DNA of 32,111 bases from JAABRU01 sp050180235 (GTDB lineage: Bacteria > Desulfobacterota > Desulfobacteria > Desulfobacterales > Desulfococcaceae). Positions 1 through 7,455 of the stretch are shown here, piece by piece (position 1 is the first letter of the stretch; every line of letters starts with the position of its first letter). The translations under genes were made by a program, and so were the position numbers. Location: contig JBFXEJ010000071.1 of assembly GCA_050180235.1 (NCBI GenBank), positions 1-32,111 on the forward strand, written 5' to 3'. The notes beneath the pieces are model-generated. The model was not told where the DNA came from. It did not search any database and saw only the letters and a list, made by a program, of their open reading frames with translations.

Positions 1-358
1 CACATGATTTCAGTATATATAAGGGTCAGAAAAACAGGGACCGTTTTCACGGAGTCCCGAAAAAAGCGGACAGCGGTTATCAGGGAATACAGAAATATGA
101 CACTGATGCCGGAATCCCTTTTAAAAACCGAAAAAAGGGGAACTGACACCGGAGCAGAGGCTGTATAACCATAACCTTTCGAAAAAACGCATAAAAGTGG
201 AAAATGTCATCAGGGAAATCAAAGTATTCAAAATATTATCAGATACATACAGAAACATACAGAAACAGACGGAAAAATCACAGCATAAAAACAAATATCA
301 TAGCAGGGATAGTAAATATGAAAACTGAAAAAAGAAATATGAAAAATGCTGCTTAAAG
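1..358. other. Intergenic start of window, no gene seen
   Basis: A-rich sequence with frequent stops and only trivial local repetition (ACAGAAACAT-like units near 245-270). I see no coding region, RNA gene or clear promoter. It presumably carries the upstream region of the lipoprotein gene that follows. Confidence 0.5.
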
Positions 359-649
359 GTGGCATATTCAGAAAAAAATGACTTTTTACAAAAAACCGGG
401 ATTCACAGTCAGTTTTGCAGGGTATCTATTCTGGTTTTGCTGGTATTTTTTTCTTTTTCCCTTGCCGGATGCTCAGGCGGAAAAGCAAAGGAGCTGTTTG
501 ACACTGCACAGTTGGAGGAATTGCAGAATAATACAGAACATGCCCGGAGACTGTATGAGGAAATCATACAGAAATATCCGGACAGCGAATTTTCCCAAAA
601 AGCAGAGCAGCGTCTGAACGCATTGCAGAAAAAAGAAATGCAAAATTGA
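359..649 (+). CDS. Small outer-membrane-type lipoprotein with a TPR-like helical hairpin
   Basis: The 96-residue product has a basic, then hydrophobic N-terminus (SILVLLVFFSFSLAGC) ending in a lipobox (LAGC, Cys at about residue 38), so it is predicted to be lipidated and anchored in the membrane. The mature part (about 58 residues) is one helical hairpin of TPR/BamD-like character: AKELFDTAQ, then ARRLYEEIIQKYPDSEFSQKAEQRL, which is the YPDS-containing signature of tetratricopeptide lipoproteins. No ATG lies in frame upstream, so a GTG start at 359 is used; the ribosome site (AAAGG) is poorly spaced, so the true start is uncertain. It is monocistronic and followed by a strong terminator. A role in envelope assembly or as a scaffold is only inferred from the fold. 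Confidence 0.7.
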   Translation: MAYSEKNDFLQKTGIHSQFCRVSILVLLVFFSFSLAGCSGGKAKELFDTAQLEELQNNTEHARRLYEEIIQKYPDSEFSQKAEQRLNALQKKEMQN

Positions 650-750
650 TTTAAAAAACCGGGTTTTTTGGGAAAAATCCGGTTTTGCTTCCCATGCCGG
701 AGTGCAAAAATTGTATTTTTGTATTCCGGAAACAGGCTTTGCAGCACAGC

Positions 751-793
751 AGATTTGACAACTTTCAGAAAGTTGTCAAATCTGTTTTTTTTT
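751..793 (+). terminator. Rho-independent terminator of the lipoprotein gene
   Basis: A perfect 15-bp stem (751-765 AGATTTGACAACTTT pairing with 769-783) with a 3-base loop is followed by G and a run of ten T at 785-794. The T tract lies only on the plus-strand side, so it terminates rightward transcription from the lipoprotein gene, about 100 bases after its stop. The leftward SDR gene ends beyond it at 863. Confidence 0.85.
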
Positions 794-862
794 GCACTCC
801 GGAAACCGCCCTGAGAAAAACTTTTCGATCTGCTGAAAATACAGAAAAAAAATAAACCGGTG

Positions 863-1621
863 TTATGCCAGATAACCCCCGTCACACACAATGCAGGAAC
901 CGGTTGTATAAGACGCAGCATCAGAAACAAGATACAGAACCGCGCCTGCCATTTCCTCAGGTTCAGCGTGTCTTGCCATTGGAACCTGCTGCATGGCGGA
1001 TTTGTATATTTTTTCATTTTCAATCAGGGCGTTGGAAAAATCGGTTTTCGTAATGCCCGGAAGCAGGGCATTCACACGGATATGATACGGAGCCAGTTCC
1101 CGTGCATATGCCTGTGTCATGGCAATCAGTCCTGCTTTGGTGATGGAATAAATGCCCTGAAACGGAGCGGGACGCTTTCCGTTCACAGAGGAAACATTCA
1201 CAATGGAACCTCCACCGTTTTTTTTCATCAACTCAACAGCATGCCGGATCATGAAAAACGGGCCTTTGAGATTGACAGCAATGGTTTTGTCCCATGATTT
1301 TTCATCTGCATCCGCCATATGACCGAAAAAGGGATTGGTGGCAGCATTGTTGATGAGAATATCCAGCCGTCCGAACTGATCTTCGACTTCCTTTATCAGG
1401 GTTTCAATGCTGTCCGGATAGCCCACATGACAGGCCATTGCCACAGCCTTGCCGCCTTTTTTTTCTATATCGTCCGCAACAGTTCGCAGTGCTTCAATCT
1501 TCCGGCTTACCAGAATGCAGTGCGCACCGTATTCTGCCAGCGTTTTGGACACAGATTCGCCAATGCCCCGGCTTGCACCGGTAATCAGAGCCACTTTGCC
1601 TTCCAATGAAAAACTGACCAT
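863..1621 (-). CDS. SDR-family NAD(P)-dependent oxidoreductase
   Basis: Classical short-chain dehydrogenase/reductase of 252 residues, the usual length for the family. The Rossmann glycine motif TGASRGIG is at residues 14-21, NNAA at 91-94, and the catalytic Ser144/145, Tyr158 and Lys162 (YSITK) are all present. The C-terminus ends in the FabG-like DGGYLA. The ATG at 1621 is preferred over upstream starts because an AAGGAG site lies 7 bases before it. It probably interconverts a keto and a hydroxy group on an acyl-CoA or acid. Its neighbours (ETF, ACAD10/11-like dehydrogenase, APH-fold kinase) make a role like LvaD of the levulinate pathway, reduction of a 4-ketoacyl-CoA or the reverse oxidation, an attractive inference. 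A FabG-like 3-ketoacyl reductase is the alternative. It lies downstream of etfA on the same strand, across a 382-base repeat-rich gap. Confidence 0.88.
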   Translation of the reverse strand: MVSFSLEGKVALITGASRGIGESVSKTLAEYGAHCILVSRKIEALRTVADDIEKKGGKAVAMACHVGYPDSIETLIKEVEDQFGRLDILINNAATNPFFGHMADADEKSWDKTIAVNLKGPFFMIRHAVELMKKNGGGSIVNVSSVNGKRPAPFQGIYSITKAGLIAMTQAYARELAPYHIRVNALLPGITKTDFSNALIENEKIYKSAMQQVPMARHAEPEEMAGAVLYLVSDAASYTTGSCIVCDGGYLA

Positions 1622-2003
1622 GAAAATTCTCCTTGTCATATGAGTGTATTTTGTTATAATTAAATAATCTTCCATAAATTTTCGGGTATAAAATTTATGG
1701 AACCGTCCTTAATAAACATAATTTTTTCCTCTGTGTCCTCTGTGGGTGTTTTTTTCTCTGTGTTCTCTGTGGGAAACCCCGATCCGGACATTCTGAAAAC
1801 TTTATACCCGAAAATTTATGGAACCTTACTTATACCATTACTCAGAAGATTTGATGGTACAGCCACGAATGGCACGAATAACACGAATTATATGAATTAT
1901 GGTTTGTGCATTCGTGCATATTCGTGTCATTCGTGGCTGTTTAAACTATTGGAAAAATCCGGTTTTTCTGAAAATTTTATGCAGAAAACTTATGGAATCC
2001 TGC
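1622..2003. repeat. Repeat-rich spacer between etfA and the SDR gene
   Basis: No gene. It contains a perfect 13-bp hairpin at 1670-1702 (TTCCATAAATTTT and its complement). A cacagag-type stretch lies at 1728-1780, and a second copy of the TTCCATAA/TTATGGAA motif at 1812-1825. At 1836-1953 there is a long imperfect inverted repeat (CAGCCACGAAT ... ATTCGTGGCTG), which recurs near 17300. The spacer ends with an AAAAATCCGGTTTTT-like half hairpin. It looks like several mobile or extragenic palindromes nested together. Any SDR promoter would have to lie in here. Confidence 0.65.
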
Positions 2004-2984
2004 TTATTTTTCAGATTTCATATAAATATCCATAAAATCGTTTATAAACAGGTTCATATCCTCCACAATGCAGACATCTGCTGCATTCATCATCGGAGCG
2101 CGGGCATCTGTGTTGACAGCAACAATGAATTCAGATCCGCTCATGCCTGCAAGATGCTGGGATGAGCCGGAAATGCCGCAGGCAATATAGAGTTTGGGCG
2201 CGACTGTGGCCCCGGTAATTCCCACCTGCTGATGGTAAGGCAGCAGCCCCCGGTCGCAGACAATGCGGGAACCGCCCACTGCGGATTTGGGAAACAGATC
2301 AGCAAATTTGTATATCGTATCAAGATGTTCTCCGTCTCCAATGCCATTTCCCACTGAAACAACAATTTTGGCTTCTGTTATGCCCTGCGTATCGCTTTCT
2401 GAGGGACTGAGACCCGCAAAACAGGTGTTTTCTGCTGTGTATTCCATTGAAACCGCAGACACAGAAGCAGGAGAAAATTCTTTGTTTTTCAGGGGACGGT
2501 ATGCACCGGGCTGGATATTCAGAATTACGGTATCTGTCAGGGGACGCACACGAGCGATTCGTTTGCCATTGTCAATGGCACGGACAAAGCATAATTTGCC
2601 ATTTTCTTCCGCAATTCCCTGAACTGCCGTGATATTTGCCGCGTTCAGGCGCACAGCAAGACCGGGCGCAAAATCCATTCCCTGCGAACTGTGCGCCATG
2701 CACACAAAAGCTGGATTTTGTTCACTGAAAAACTGCTGCAGCGCGTGCCGGTATATTTCACCATTATAATATGTCAGACCGGGAATTTCGATCAGCGTGA
2801 CACAATCCGCGCCTGCTTTTTCGATTTCTCCGGTCATTGCGGAAATGCCATCTCCCAGCACCAGCATTTCCACAGAAAGATGCAGCATTGTGCGAAGATG
2901 ATCCGCAAATGCCAGCAATTCGTATGTTACTGTCCGGATTTTTCCCTCAGCATGTTCGGCAATTACATAAATTTTTCTGTCCAA
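2004..2984 (-). CDS. etfA: Electron transfer flavoprotein subunit alpha
   Basis: 326 residues, normal for the family. The C-terminal FAD domain carries the full EtfA signature: VGGSRIVCDRGLLPYHQQ, then VGITGATVAPKLYIACGISG, then SSQHLAGM and the IVAVNTD segment. With EtfB it forms the soluble heterodimeric flavoprotein that carries electrons from acyl-CoA dehydrogenases to a membrane quinone reductase. The best start is a TTG at 2984, preceded at 7 bases by AGGAG that overlaps the end of etfB (4 bases separate the etfB stop from this start), so the two are translationally coupled. A TTG start can lower translation relative to etfB. The nearby ACAD (4876-6084) is the likely electron donor; this pairing is an inference from context. 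Confidence 0.96.
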   Translation of the reverse strand: MDRKIYVIAEHAEGKIRTVTYELLAFADHLRTMLHLSVEMLVLGDGISAMTGEIEKAGADCVTLIEIPGLTYYNGEIYRHALQQFFSEQNPAFVCMAHSSQGMDFAPGLAVRLNAANITAVQGIAEENGKLCFVRAIDNGKRIARVRPLTDTVILNIQPGAYRPLKNKEFSPASVSAVSMEYTAENTCFAGLSPSESDTQGITEAKIVVSVGNGIGDGEHLDTIYKFADLFPKSAVGGSRIVCDRGLLPYHQQVGITGATVAPKLYIACGISGSSQHLAGMSGSEFIVAVNTDARAPMMNAADVCIVEDMNLFINDFMDIYMKSEK

Positions 2985-2988
2985 GTGT

Positions 2989-3738
2989 TCACTCCTGTTT
3001 CAGAAATCCTTTTTCACGGAAGATTTTTATCAGGGTTTCGGCTTTTTGTGCGCATGTGCCTTCCAGCAACAATCCAGTGCACTGCTTTTGCGGAAAATCT
3101 GTACTGCTTATTCTCTGCCGGATGAGCGGAATTCCCAATGTTTCGCTGTTTATTATCTCCTGCTGCTGACGCACTGCAAAAAGCATACGGGAAAGCGCGG
3201 GATATTTTGGCGTGTTGATGCCGCTCTGAATGGTGAGAATCGCGGGAAGTTGGATTTTCCATTTTTCCCTTCTGCCTGCTTCAATCTCCCGCTCCACGTC
3301 CATCTGTTTGGCATCCTGTGACAATTGTGCGGAAATCACAGCCGTTGCACAGGGCAGAGAAAGAATTTCTGCAAGCATTGGCCCAATCTGCCCCTGCATC
3401 AAATCTTCGGACATCACACCGCAGAGAATCAGATCATATTTTTTGTCCACTGCATATGCGGCAATCAGGGAAGCCGTGCAGAAAGGATCAGGAAATTCCT
3501 CATTATCTGCAAGAATCTGTATCCCCTGATCCGCACCCAGCCCCACCGCACGGGTCAGAACCGAGCCTGTCTGTTTCGGCCCGACAGAAATTGCATCCAC
3601 AGTTCCATTCCCTGCGGATTTGCGCATCTGCAAAGCCTCTTCCAAAGCAAATTCATCAAAACGGTTCATGCGCACGCGATCCGCAGATCCATCTGTTTCA
3701 GATTCCCTGACAGCTTTGATGCAAACAAGTATTTTCAT
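2989..3738 (-). CDS. etfB: Electron transfer flavoprotein subunit beta
   Basis: 249 residues starting MKILVCIKAV, the typical EtfB opening. The adenine-nucleotide-binding fold and the EtfB signature (VEREIEAGRREKWKIQLPAI, then LTIQSGINTPKYPALS) are intact at about residues 150-185. The ATG at 3738 is chosen over an upstream in-frame codon because a GGAG site lies 7 bases before it. It is the first gene of a leftward operon with etfA. A good sigma70-type promoter (TTGACA, 17-base spacer, TATTAA) lies about 90 bases upstream and next to a pair of TetR-like operator boxes. Confidence 0.96.
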   Translation of the reverse strand: MKILVCIKAVRESETDGSADRVRMNRFDEFALEEALQMRKSAGNGTVDAISVGPKQTGSVLTRAVGLGADQGIQILADNEEFPDPFCTASLIAAYAVDKKYDLILCGVMSEDLMQGQIGPMLAEILSLPCATAVISAQLSQDAKQMDVEREIEAGRREKWKIQLPAILTIQSGINTPKYPALSRMLFAVRQQQEIINSETLGIPLIRQRISSTDFPQKQCTGLLLEGTCAQKAETLIKIFREKGFLKQE

Positions 3739-3829
3739 GGCAACTCTCCAAAGTATCACAAGTTTCCAGATAGTTCATAAGCAGCAAACTGGAAGCCTGC
3801 GCTACATTTTAACTTGCACTATTTTCTGT

Positions 3830-3858
3830 TTAATAACCCAAACCCTTTTCCCTGTCAA
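3830..3858 (-). promoter_or_regulatory. Promoter of the etfBA operon
   Basis: On the minus strand TTGACA (3858 to 3853) is followed after exactly 17 bases by TATTAA (3835 to 3830). It lies about 90 bases upstream of the etfB start. This is close to the sigma70 consensus and faces away from the rightward promoter at 3910-3939. Confidence 0.7.
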
Positions 3859-3866
3859 TGATTTTT

Positions 3867-3903
3867 AACGAACGTTTGTTATTTTTTCTAACAAACGTTC
3901 GTT
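3867..3903. promoter_or_regulatory. Paired TetR-like operator boxes between divergent promoters
   Basis: A perfect 15-bp inverted repeat (3867-3881 AACGAACGTTTGTTA, 3889-3903 its complement) is separated by 7 bases (TTTTTTC). Each arm is itself nearly palindromic, AACnAACGTTnGTT (6 of 7 base pairs), the usual form of a TetR-family operator. The arms end 6 to 8 bases from the -35 boxes of both divergent promoters. A terminator reading is unlikely because no gene reads into it from either side. A TetR gene lies 10 kb away at 14164; a link is untested. Confidence 0.6.
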
Positions 3904-3909
3904 TTTTTA

Positions 3910-3939
3910 TTGACAGATACAAGGCAGTAAGGGTATTAT
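3910..3939 (+). promoter_or_regulatory. Promoter of the histidine-phosphatase/ACAD/kinase run
   Basis: TTGACA at 3910-3915 and TATTAT at 3934-3939, with an 18-base spacer, lie about 40 bases before the histidine phosphatase start. It mirrors the leftward promoter around the operator pair. Confidence 0.6.
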
Positions 3940-3976
3940 CCTGACAAAAAAAATTCCCTCACAAAAAGGTTTTTTT

Positions 3977-4687
3977 ATGAGTACAGTTTATCTGATCCGG
4001 CATGGGCAGGCATCTTTTGGAGCCAAAGATTATGACATTCTTTCTGAAACCGGCATCGCGCAGGCACGGATTATCGGCAAAAGCATGGCAGAACGCGGCA
4101 TACTGTTTGACGCGTTGTATCATGGAAGCCTGAAACGGCAGATACAGACTGCCAAAGAGACTATGGCAGTTTATGCGGAAAAAGAGCTTTTTCTGCCTGA
4201 ACCGGTTCTTTGTGAAGCATTTGATGAATATGACGGATTTGCGGTCTGGCGGCATCATCTTCCCGGCGTGCTGGAAGAGTTTCCCCATCTTAAAAAGGAA
4301 CAGGAGAATTTCAAAACAGATACCAAATCCTTTCAGATTCTTTTTCAGCATGTGACTGACCGGTGGATATCCGGGGAATTTGATAGTGCGGGATGTCCGG
4401 CATGGGCGGATTTCAAAAAGCGTGTGAAAGATGGGTTTAAAAGCATGATACGCAGTCAGGGTTCCGGCAGGAACATTGCAGTGTTTACCTCCGGCGGCAC
4501 AATTTCTGTCATTATGCAGATGGCTCTTGGCCTGTCTGACCAGAAGACAATGGATATTTCCTGGCAGATTATGAACGCGTCCATAACTCGGATTCGTTAC
4601 AGAGAGGATCAGATCAGCCTTTCGGCTTTCAATGAAATCAGTCATCTGGAAATGACCCGAATGCCGGAAATGCTGACATTTAGATGA
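3977..4687 (+). CDS. Histidine phosphatase superfamily protein lacking the second histidine
   Basis: 236 residues with the phosphoglycerate-mutase-like fold. The phosphohistidine motif LIRHGQA is at residues 6-12, SLKRQIQTAKET follows, then an acidic LCEAFDEYDGF segment. Near residue 175 the usual V(S/T)HGG motif, which supplies the second catalytic histidine, reads FTSGGTI, with Ser in place of His. Activity could therefore be altered or lost. An AAGG site lies about 8 bases before the ATG. It is the first gene after the rightward promoter and precedes the ACAD and kinase genes, so a role in phosphorylated acyl-CoA metabolism, or as a housekeeping phosphatase for that pathway, is suggested by context only. 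The substrate is unknown. Confidence 0.85.
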   Translation: MSTVYLIRHGQASFGAKDYDILSETGIAQARIIGKSMAERGILFDALYHGSLKRQIQTAKETMAVYAEKELFLPEPVLCEAFDEYDGFAVWRHHLPGVLEEFPHLKKEQENFKTDTKSFQILFQHVTDRWISGEFDSAGCPAWADFKKRVKDGFKSMIRSQGSGRNIAVFTSGGTISVIMQMALGLSDQKTMDISWQIMNASITRIRYREDQISLSAFNEISHLEMTRMPEMLTFR

Positions 4688-4704
4688 GACAACCGGGGAT
4701 TTTT

Positions 4705-4815
4705 TTAACCACAGAGTAACACAGAGTGATTCACAGAGTAACACAGAGCAATGCAGAGCAATGCAAAAAAACTCTGCGGAACTCTGTGTATAACTCTGTG
4801 CTACTCTGCGGTTAA
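4705..4815. repeat. Long palindromic cacagag-type repeat
   Basis: TTAACCACAGAGTA at the left end mirrors TACTCTGCGGTTAA at the right end. The middle is built from short direct repeats (GTAACACAGAG, CAATGCAGAG) and their complements, so a long stem can form. It belongs to the dispersed family also seen near 7370, 8512, 10257 and 29229. Confidence 0.75.
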
Positions 4816-4875
4816 ATTCCGGCCGTCAACTGTTTTGACACATTATCCAAAATTTTTGTAAAAGGAGAAAATACA

Positions 4876-6084
4876 ATGGATTTCACTGTATCTGAAAAAA
4901 TGCGGGTGATCATTGATATGATCAATGAATTTGTGGAAAAGGAACTCATTCCGCTGGAACCGGAGTTTCTGACCCGTCCGGCCAAAGAACTCATGCCCCG
5001 GCTGAAACAAAAACAGCAGATGGTCAAAGACATGGAATTATGGGCGCCATGCCATCCCAAAAAATACGGGGGCATGGGACTGAGTCTTACAGAACATGCG
5101 CTGGTTTCAGAAGCACTGGGCAGAAGTCCGCTTGGGCATTTTGTGTTCTGGTGTCAGGCTCCGGATGTGGGCAATATTGAGATTCTGGATTTGTTCGGCA
5201 CAGAGGAACAGAAGGGAAAATATCTGCATCCGCTTATTGAGGGAAAAATCCGAAGCTGCTTTTCCATGACTGAAGTATCTCTGGCCGGTTCCAATCCTGT
5301 GATGATGGACACCACTGCGGTAAAAGACGGAAATGATTATGTCATCAACGGCCAGAAATGGTACACCACAGCGGCAGACGGAGCGGAATTTGCCATTGTC
5401 ATGGCAAAAACCAATCCTGAAGCTGATTCCTACCGTCAGGCCAGCATGATTATTGTTCCCTGCAATACACCGGGTTTCAATCTGGTGCGCAATATTCCGG
5501 TTATGGGACATACCGGTGATGATTATTTCAGTCATGCAGAAATTCTGTATCAGAACTGCCGGGTTCCGCAGGAAAATCTGCTGGGAAAGGAAGGACATGG
5601 CTTTGTCATTGCACAGGAGCGGCTTGGGCCGGGACGGATTCATCATTGTATGCGCTGGATTGGCATCTGCAACCGGGCCTTTGATCTTATGTGTGCGCGT
5701 GCGCGTGACAGAGTGATTTCTCCGGATGGCAAAACCCTGGCAACCCGGCAGATTATTCAGGCATGGATAGCCGAATGCGCCGCGGAAATTCAGGCAGCAC
5801 GGCTGATGATTCTTCATGCAGCATGGAAGATTGAGCAGCAGGGAGCCAAAGCTGCACGCAGGGAAATTTCCCTTATCAAATTCAAGGTCGCGAATGTAAT
5901 GCAGATGGTTCTGGATCATGCTCTGCAGGTTCATGGCGGACTGGGCATGACTGATGACACAATTCTTGCTTTCTTTTTCCGGCATGAACGCGCAGCCCGG
6001 ATTTATGACGGCGCGGATGAAGTGCATAAAGTTTCTGTGGCAAAGCAGATTTTGGGGGAATATCAGGGGCGTAAGATAAAATAA
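4876..6084 (+). CDS. Acyl-CoA dehydrogenase, ACAD10/11 type
   Basis: 402 residues with N-terminal helical, central beta and C-terminal helical domains. Central signatures include CFSMTEVSLAGSNP and INGQKWYTTAADGAEF, the C-terminal segment includes LQVHGGLGMTDDT, and the end is RIYDGADEVHKVSVA (Asp378 where medium-chain enzymes have the catalytic Glu of YEG). This xDGxDEVH form is characteristic of the ACAD10/ACAD11/LvaC clade rather than of ordinary fatty-acyl dehydrogenases. In that clade the enzyme works with an APH-fold kinase on 4-hydroxyacyl-CoA, eliminating phosphate; here the kinase is the next gene. It should be a soluble FAD enzyme donating to ETF where net oxidation occurs. AAAGGAG lies 8 bases before the ATG. 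Family assignment is firm; substrate is inferred. Confidence 0.93.
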   Translation: MDFTVSEKMRVIIDMINEFVEKELIPLEPEFLTRPAKELMPRLKQKQQMVKDMELWAPCHPKKYGGMGLSLTEHALVSEALGRSPLGHFVFWCQAPDVGNIEILDLFGTEEQKGKYLHPLIEGKIRSCFSMTEVSLAGSNPVMMDTTAVKDGNDYVINGQKWYTTAADGAEFAIVMAKTNPEADSYRQASMIIVPCNTPGFNLVRNIPVMGHTGDDYFSHAEILYQNCRVPQENLLGKEGHGFVIAQERLGPGRIHHCMRWIGICNRAFDLMCARARDRVISPDGKTLATRQIIQAWIAECAAEIQAARLMILHAAWKIEQQGAKAARREISLIKFKVANVMQMVLDHALQVHGGLGMTDDTILAFFFRHERAARIYDGADEVHKVSVAKQILGEYQGRKIK

Positions 6085-6086
6085 AA

Positions 6087-6200
6087 TCTCGTTCCCATGC
6101 TCTGCGTGGGAACGCCTCCGGGACGCTCTGCGTCCTGTGATGACCTGCTAATGACGCAGAGCGTTTGATCTGCATTCCCACGCGGAGCGTGGGAACGAGA
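6087..6200. repeat. 114-bp inverted repeat (CTCGTTCCCA element)
   Basis: TCTCGTTCCCATGCTCTGC at the left is mirrored by GCGGAGCGTGGGAACGAGA at the right, with a further internal match (ACGCTCTGCGTC against GACGCAGAGCGT). It starts 2 bases after the ACAD stop. A separate CTTTGTG-type repeat fragment follows at 6201-6260. This kind of extragenic palindrome is known from many bacterial genomes. Confidence 0.8.
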
Positions 6201-6300
6201 AAGACACACAAAGAAAAACTTCGTGAAACTTTGTGCCCTTGTGTCTTTGTGGCAGAGGATATGAAGGCTTATGACAATAAATAAAAACAGGAGAGATTTT

Positions 6301-7362
6301 ATGGATTTCACAGATCAGGCAACCGGTATCCGTGCCGGGGAAAATCTGGATACTGCCAAACTGGAAGCATATCTCAAAGATACAGTACCGGGACTGGAAG
6401 GGCCTTTGACCATTCAGCAGTTTCCCAGCGGTCATTCCAATCTGACCTATCTTCTCACTGTGGGAAAACGGGAAATGGTGCTGCGCCGTCCCCCTTTTGG
6501 CACAAAAGCCAAAAGCGCACATGACATGGGACGGGAATACAAAATTCTCAACGCGCTCAAACCGCTTTTTCCCTATGTTCCCACGCCCCTTGCCTATACC
6601 GAAGATCCTTTGGTGATGGGATGTCCCTTTTATGTGATGGAACGCATTCGGGGCATTATTCTGCGAAAGGAACTGCCTGAAGGTCTGCAACTTTCCCCGG
6701 ATAAAATGCGGCGTCTGTGTGAAAAACTGGTGCAGGTGCAATATGAACTGCATTCTCTGGATTATCAGAAAATCGGGCTGGCTGATTTTGGAAAACCGGA
6801 GGGATATGTTCAGCGTCAGGTCAGCGGATGGAGTCAGAGATACCGCAATGCCCGCACCCCGGATGCTCCGGAATTTGAATCTGTGATGACATGGCTTGCG
6901 GAAAACATGCCGGAGGATTCGCGTTTTCCCGGCATTATTCACAATGATTTCAAATTTGACAATGTGATTCTTGACCCGAATGATCCGCTTTCTGTTATCG
7001 GCATTCTGGATTGGGAAATGGCAACAGTGGGAGATCCTTTGATGGATTTGGGATGCACACTGGGTTACTGGGTGGAGCAGAATGATCCCCCGGAATTTCA
7101 GATGATGCGAACCATTCCCACTCACATTCCCGGAACCCTGAGCAGGAAGGAAATGCTGGCCTGTTATGAAAAACTCTCAGGCAGAACCATCACGCATACG
7201 GATTTTTATCTCTGCTTCGGACTGTTCCGGCTGGCTGTGATTGCCCAGCAGATTTATTACCGCTATTATCACGGTCAGACAAAGGATGCTCGCTTCAAAA
7301 AACTGATTTTTGCCGTGCAGCTTCTGGAAAAGGCTGGTGCCGCTTTTGTCAAAAAACAGTGA
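6301..7362 (+). CDS. APH-fold phosphotransferase (LvaA / ACAD10-11 kinase domain type)
   Basis: 353 residues of the aminoglycoside/choline-kinase-like fold. The nucleotide-binding N-lobe carries GHSNLTYLLTVG and the Lys-equivalent MVLRRPP segment. The catalytic loop HNDFKFDN has His214, Asp216 and Asn221, and the metal-binding DWE is at 237-239 (LDWEMATVGDPLMDLG). This is the subfamily fused to ACAD in vertebrate ACAD10/11 and separate as LvaA in Pseudomonas, where it phosphorylates the 4-hydroxyl of 4-hydroxyacyl-CoA. It directly follows the ACAD gene. The start at 6301 is favoured by AGGAGA 6 bases upstream; an in-frame ATG at 6271 lacks a site. I see no gene for the small LvaB partner. Antibiotic resistance is unlikely given this sequence form and context. 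Confidence 0.9.
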   Translation: MDFTDQATGIRAGENLDTAKLEAYLKDTVPGLEGPLTIQQFPSGHSNLTYLLTVGKREMVLRRPPFGTKAKSAHDMGREYKILNALKPLFPYVPTPLAYTEDPLVMGCPFYVMERIRGIILRKELPEGLQLSPDKMRRLCEKLVQVQYELHSLDYQKIGLADFGKPEGYVQRQVSGWSQRYRNARTPDAPEFESVMTWLAENMPEDSRFPGIIHNDFKFDNVILDPNDPLSVIGILDWEMATVGDPLMDLGCTLGYWVEQNDPPEFQMMRTIPTHIPGTLSRKEMLACYEKLSGRTITHTDFYLCFGLFRLAVIAQQIYYRYYHGQTKDARFKKLIFAVQLLEKAGAAFVKKQ

Positions 7363-7368
7363 AAAAAT

Positions 7369-7410
7369 GTTTCCCACAGAGGACACAGAGGTTTTCACAG
7401 AGAGTTGAGC
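7369..7410. repeat. Short cacagag-type repeat
   Basis: TTTCCCACAGAGGACACAGAG followed by TTTTCACAGAGAG lies between the kinase and the dehydrogenase genes. It is a short member of the family seen at larger size near 29229. Confidence 0.6.
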
Positions 7411-7455
7411 ATATTTTTCCATCACATCAAAGAGTTTTGCAGAAAGGCGGTTTTT

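Noticed and set aside
378..617. Overlapping frame in the lipoprotein gene with its own ATG
   Set aside because: Its N-terminus also looks hydrophobic, but it has no lipobox or TPR part. The other frame gives a coherent lipoprotein.
3867..3903. Reading the inverted repeat before the etfB and phosphatase genes as a terminator
   Set aside because: Both neighbours are transcribed away from it, and it is framed by two good promoters; an operator pair fits better.
6301..7362. Aminoglycoside resistance phosphotransferase
   Set aside because: The fold is shared, but the sequence form and position next to an ACAD10/11-type dehydrogenase point to acyl-CoA metabolism.
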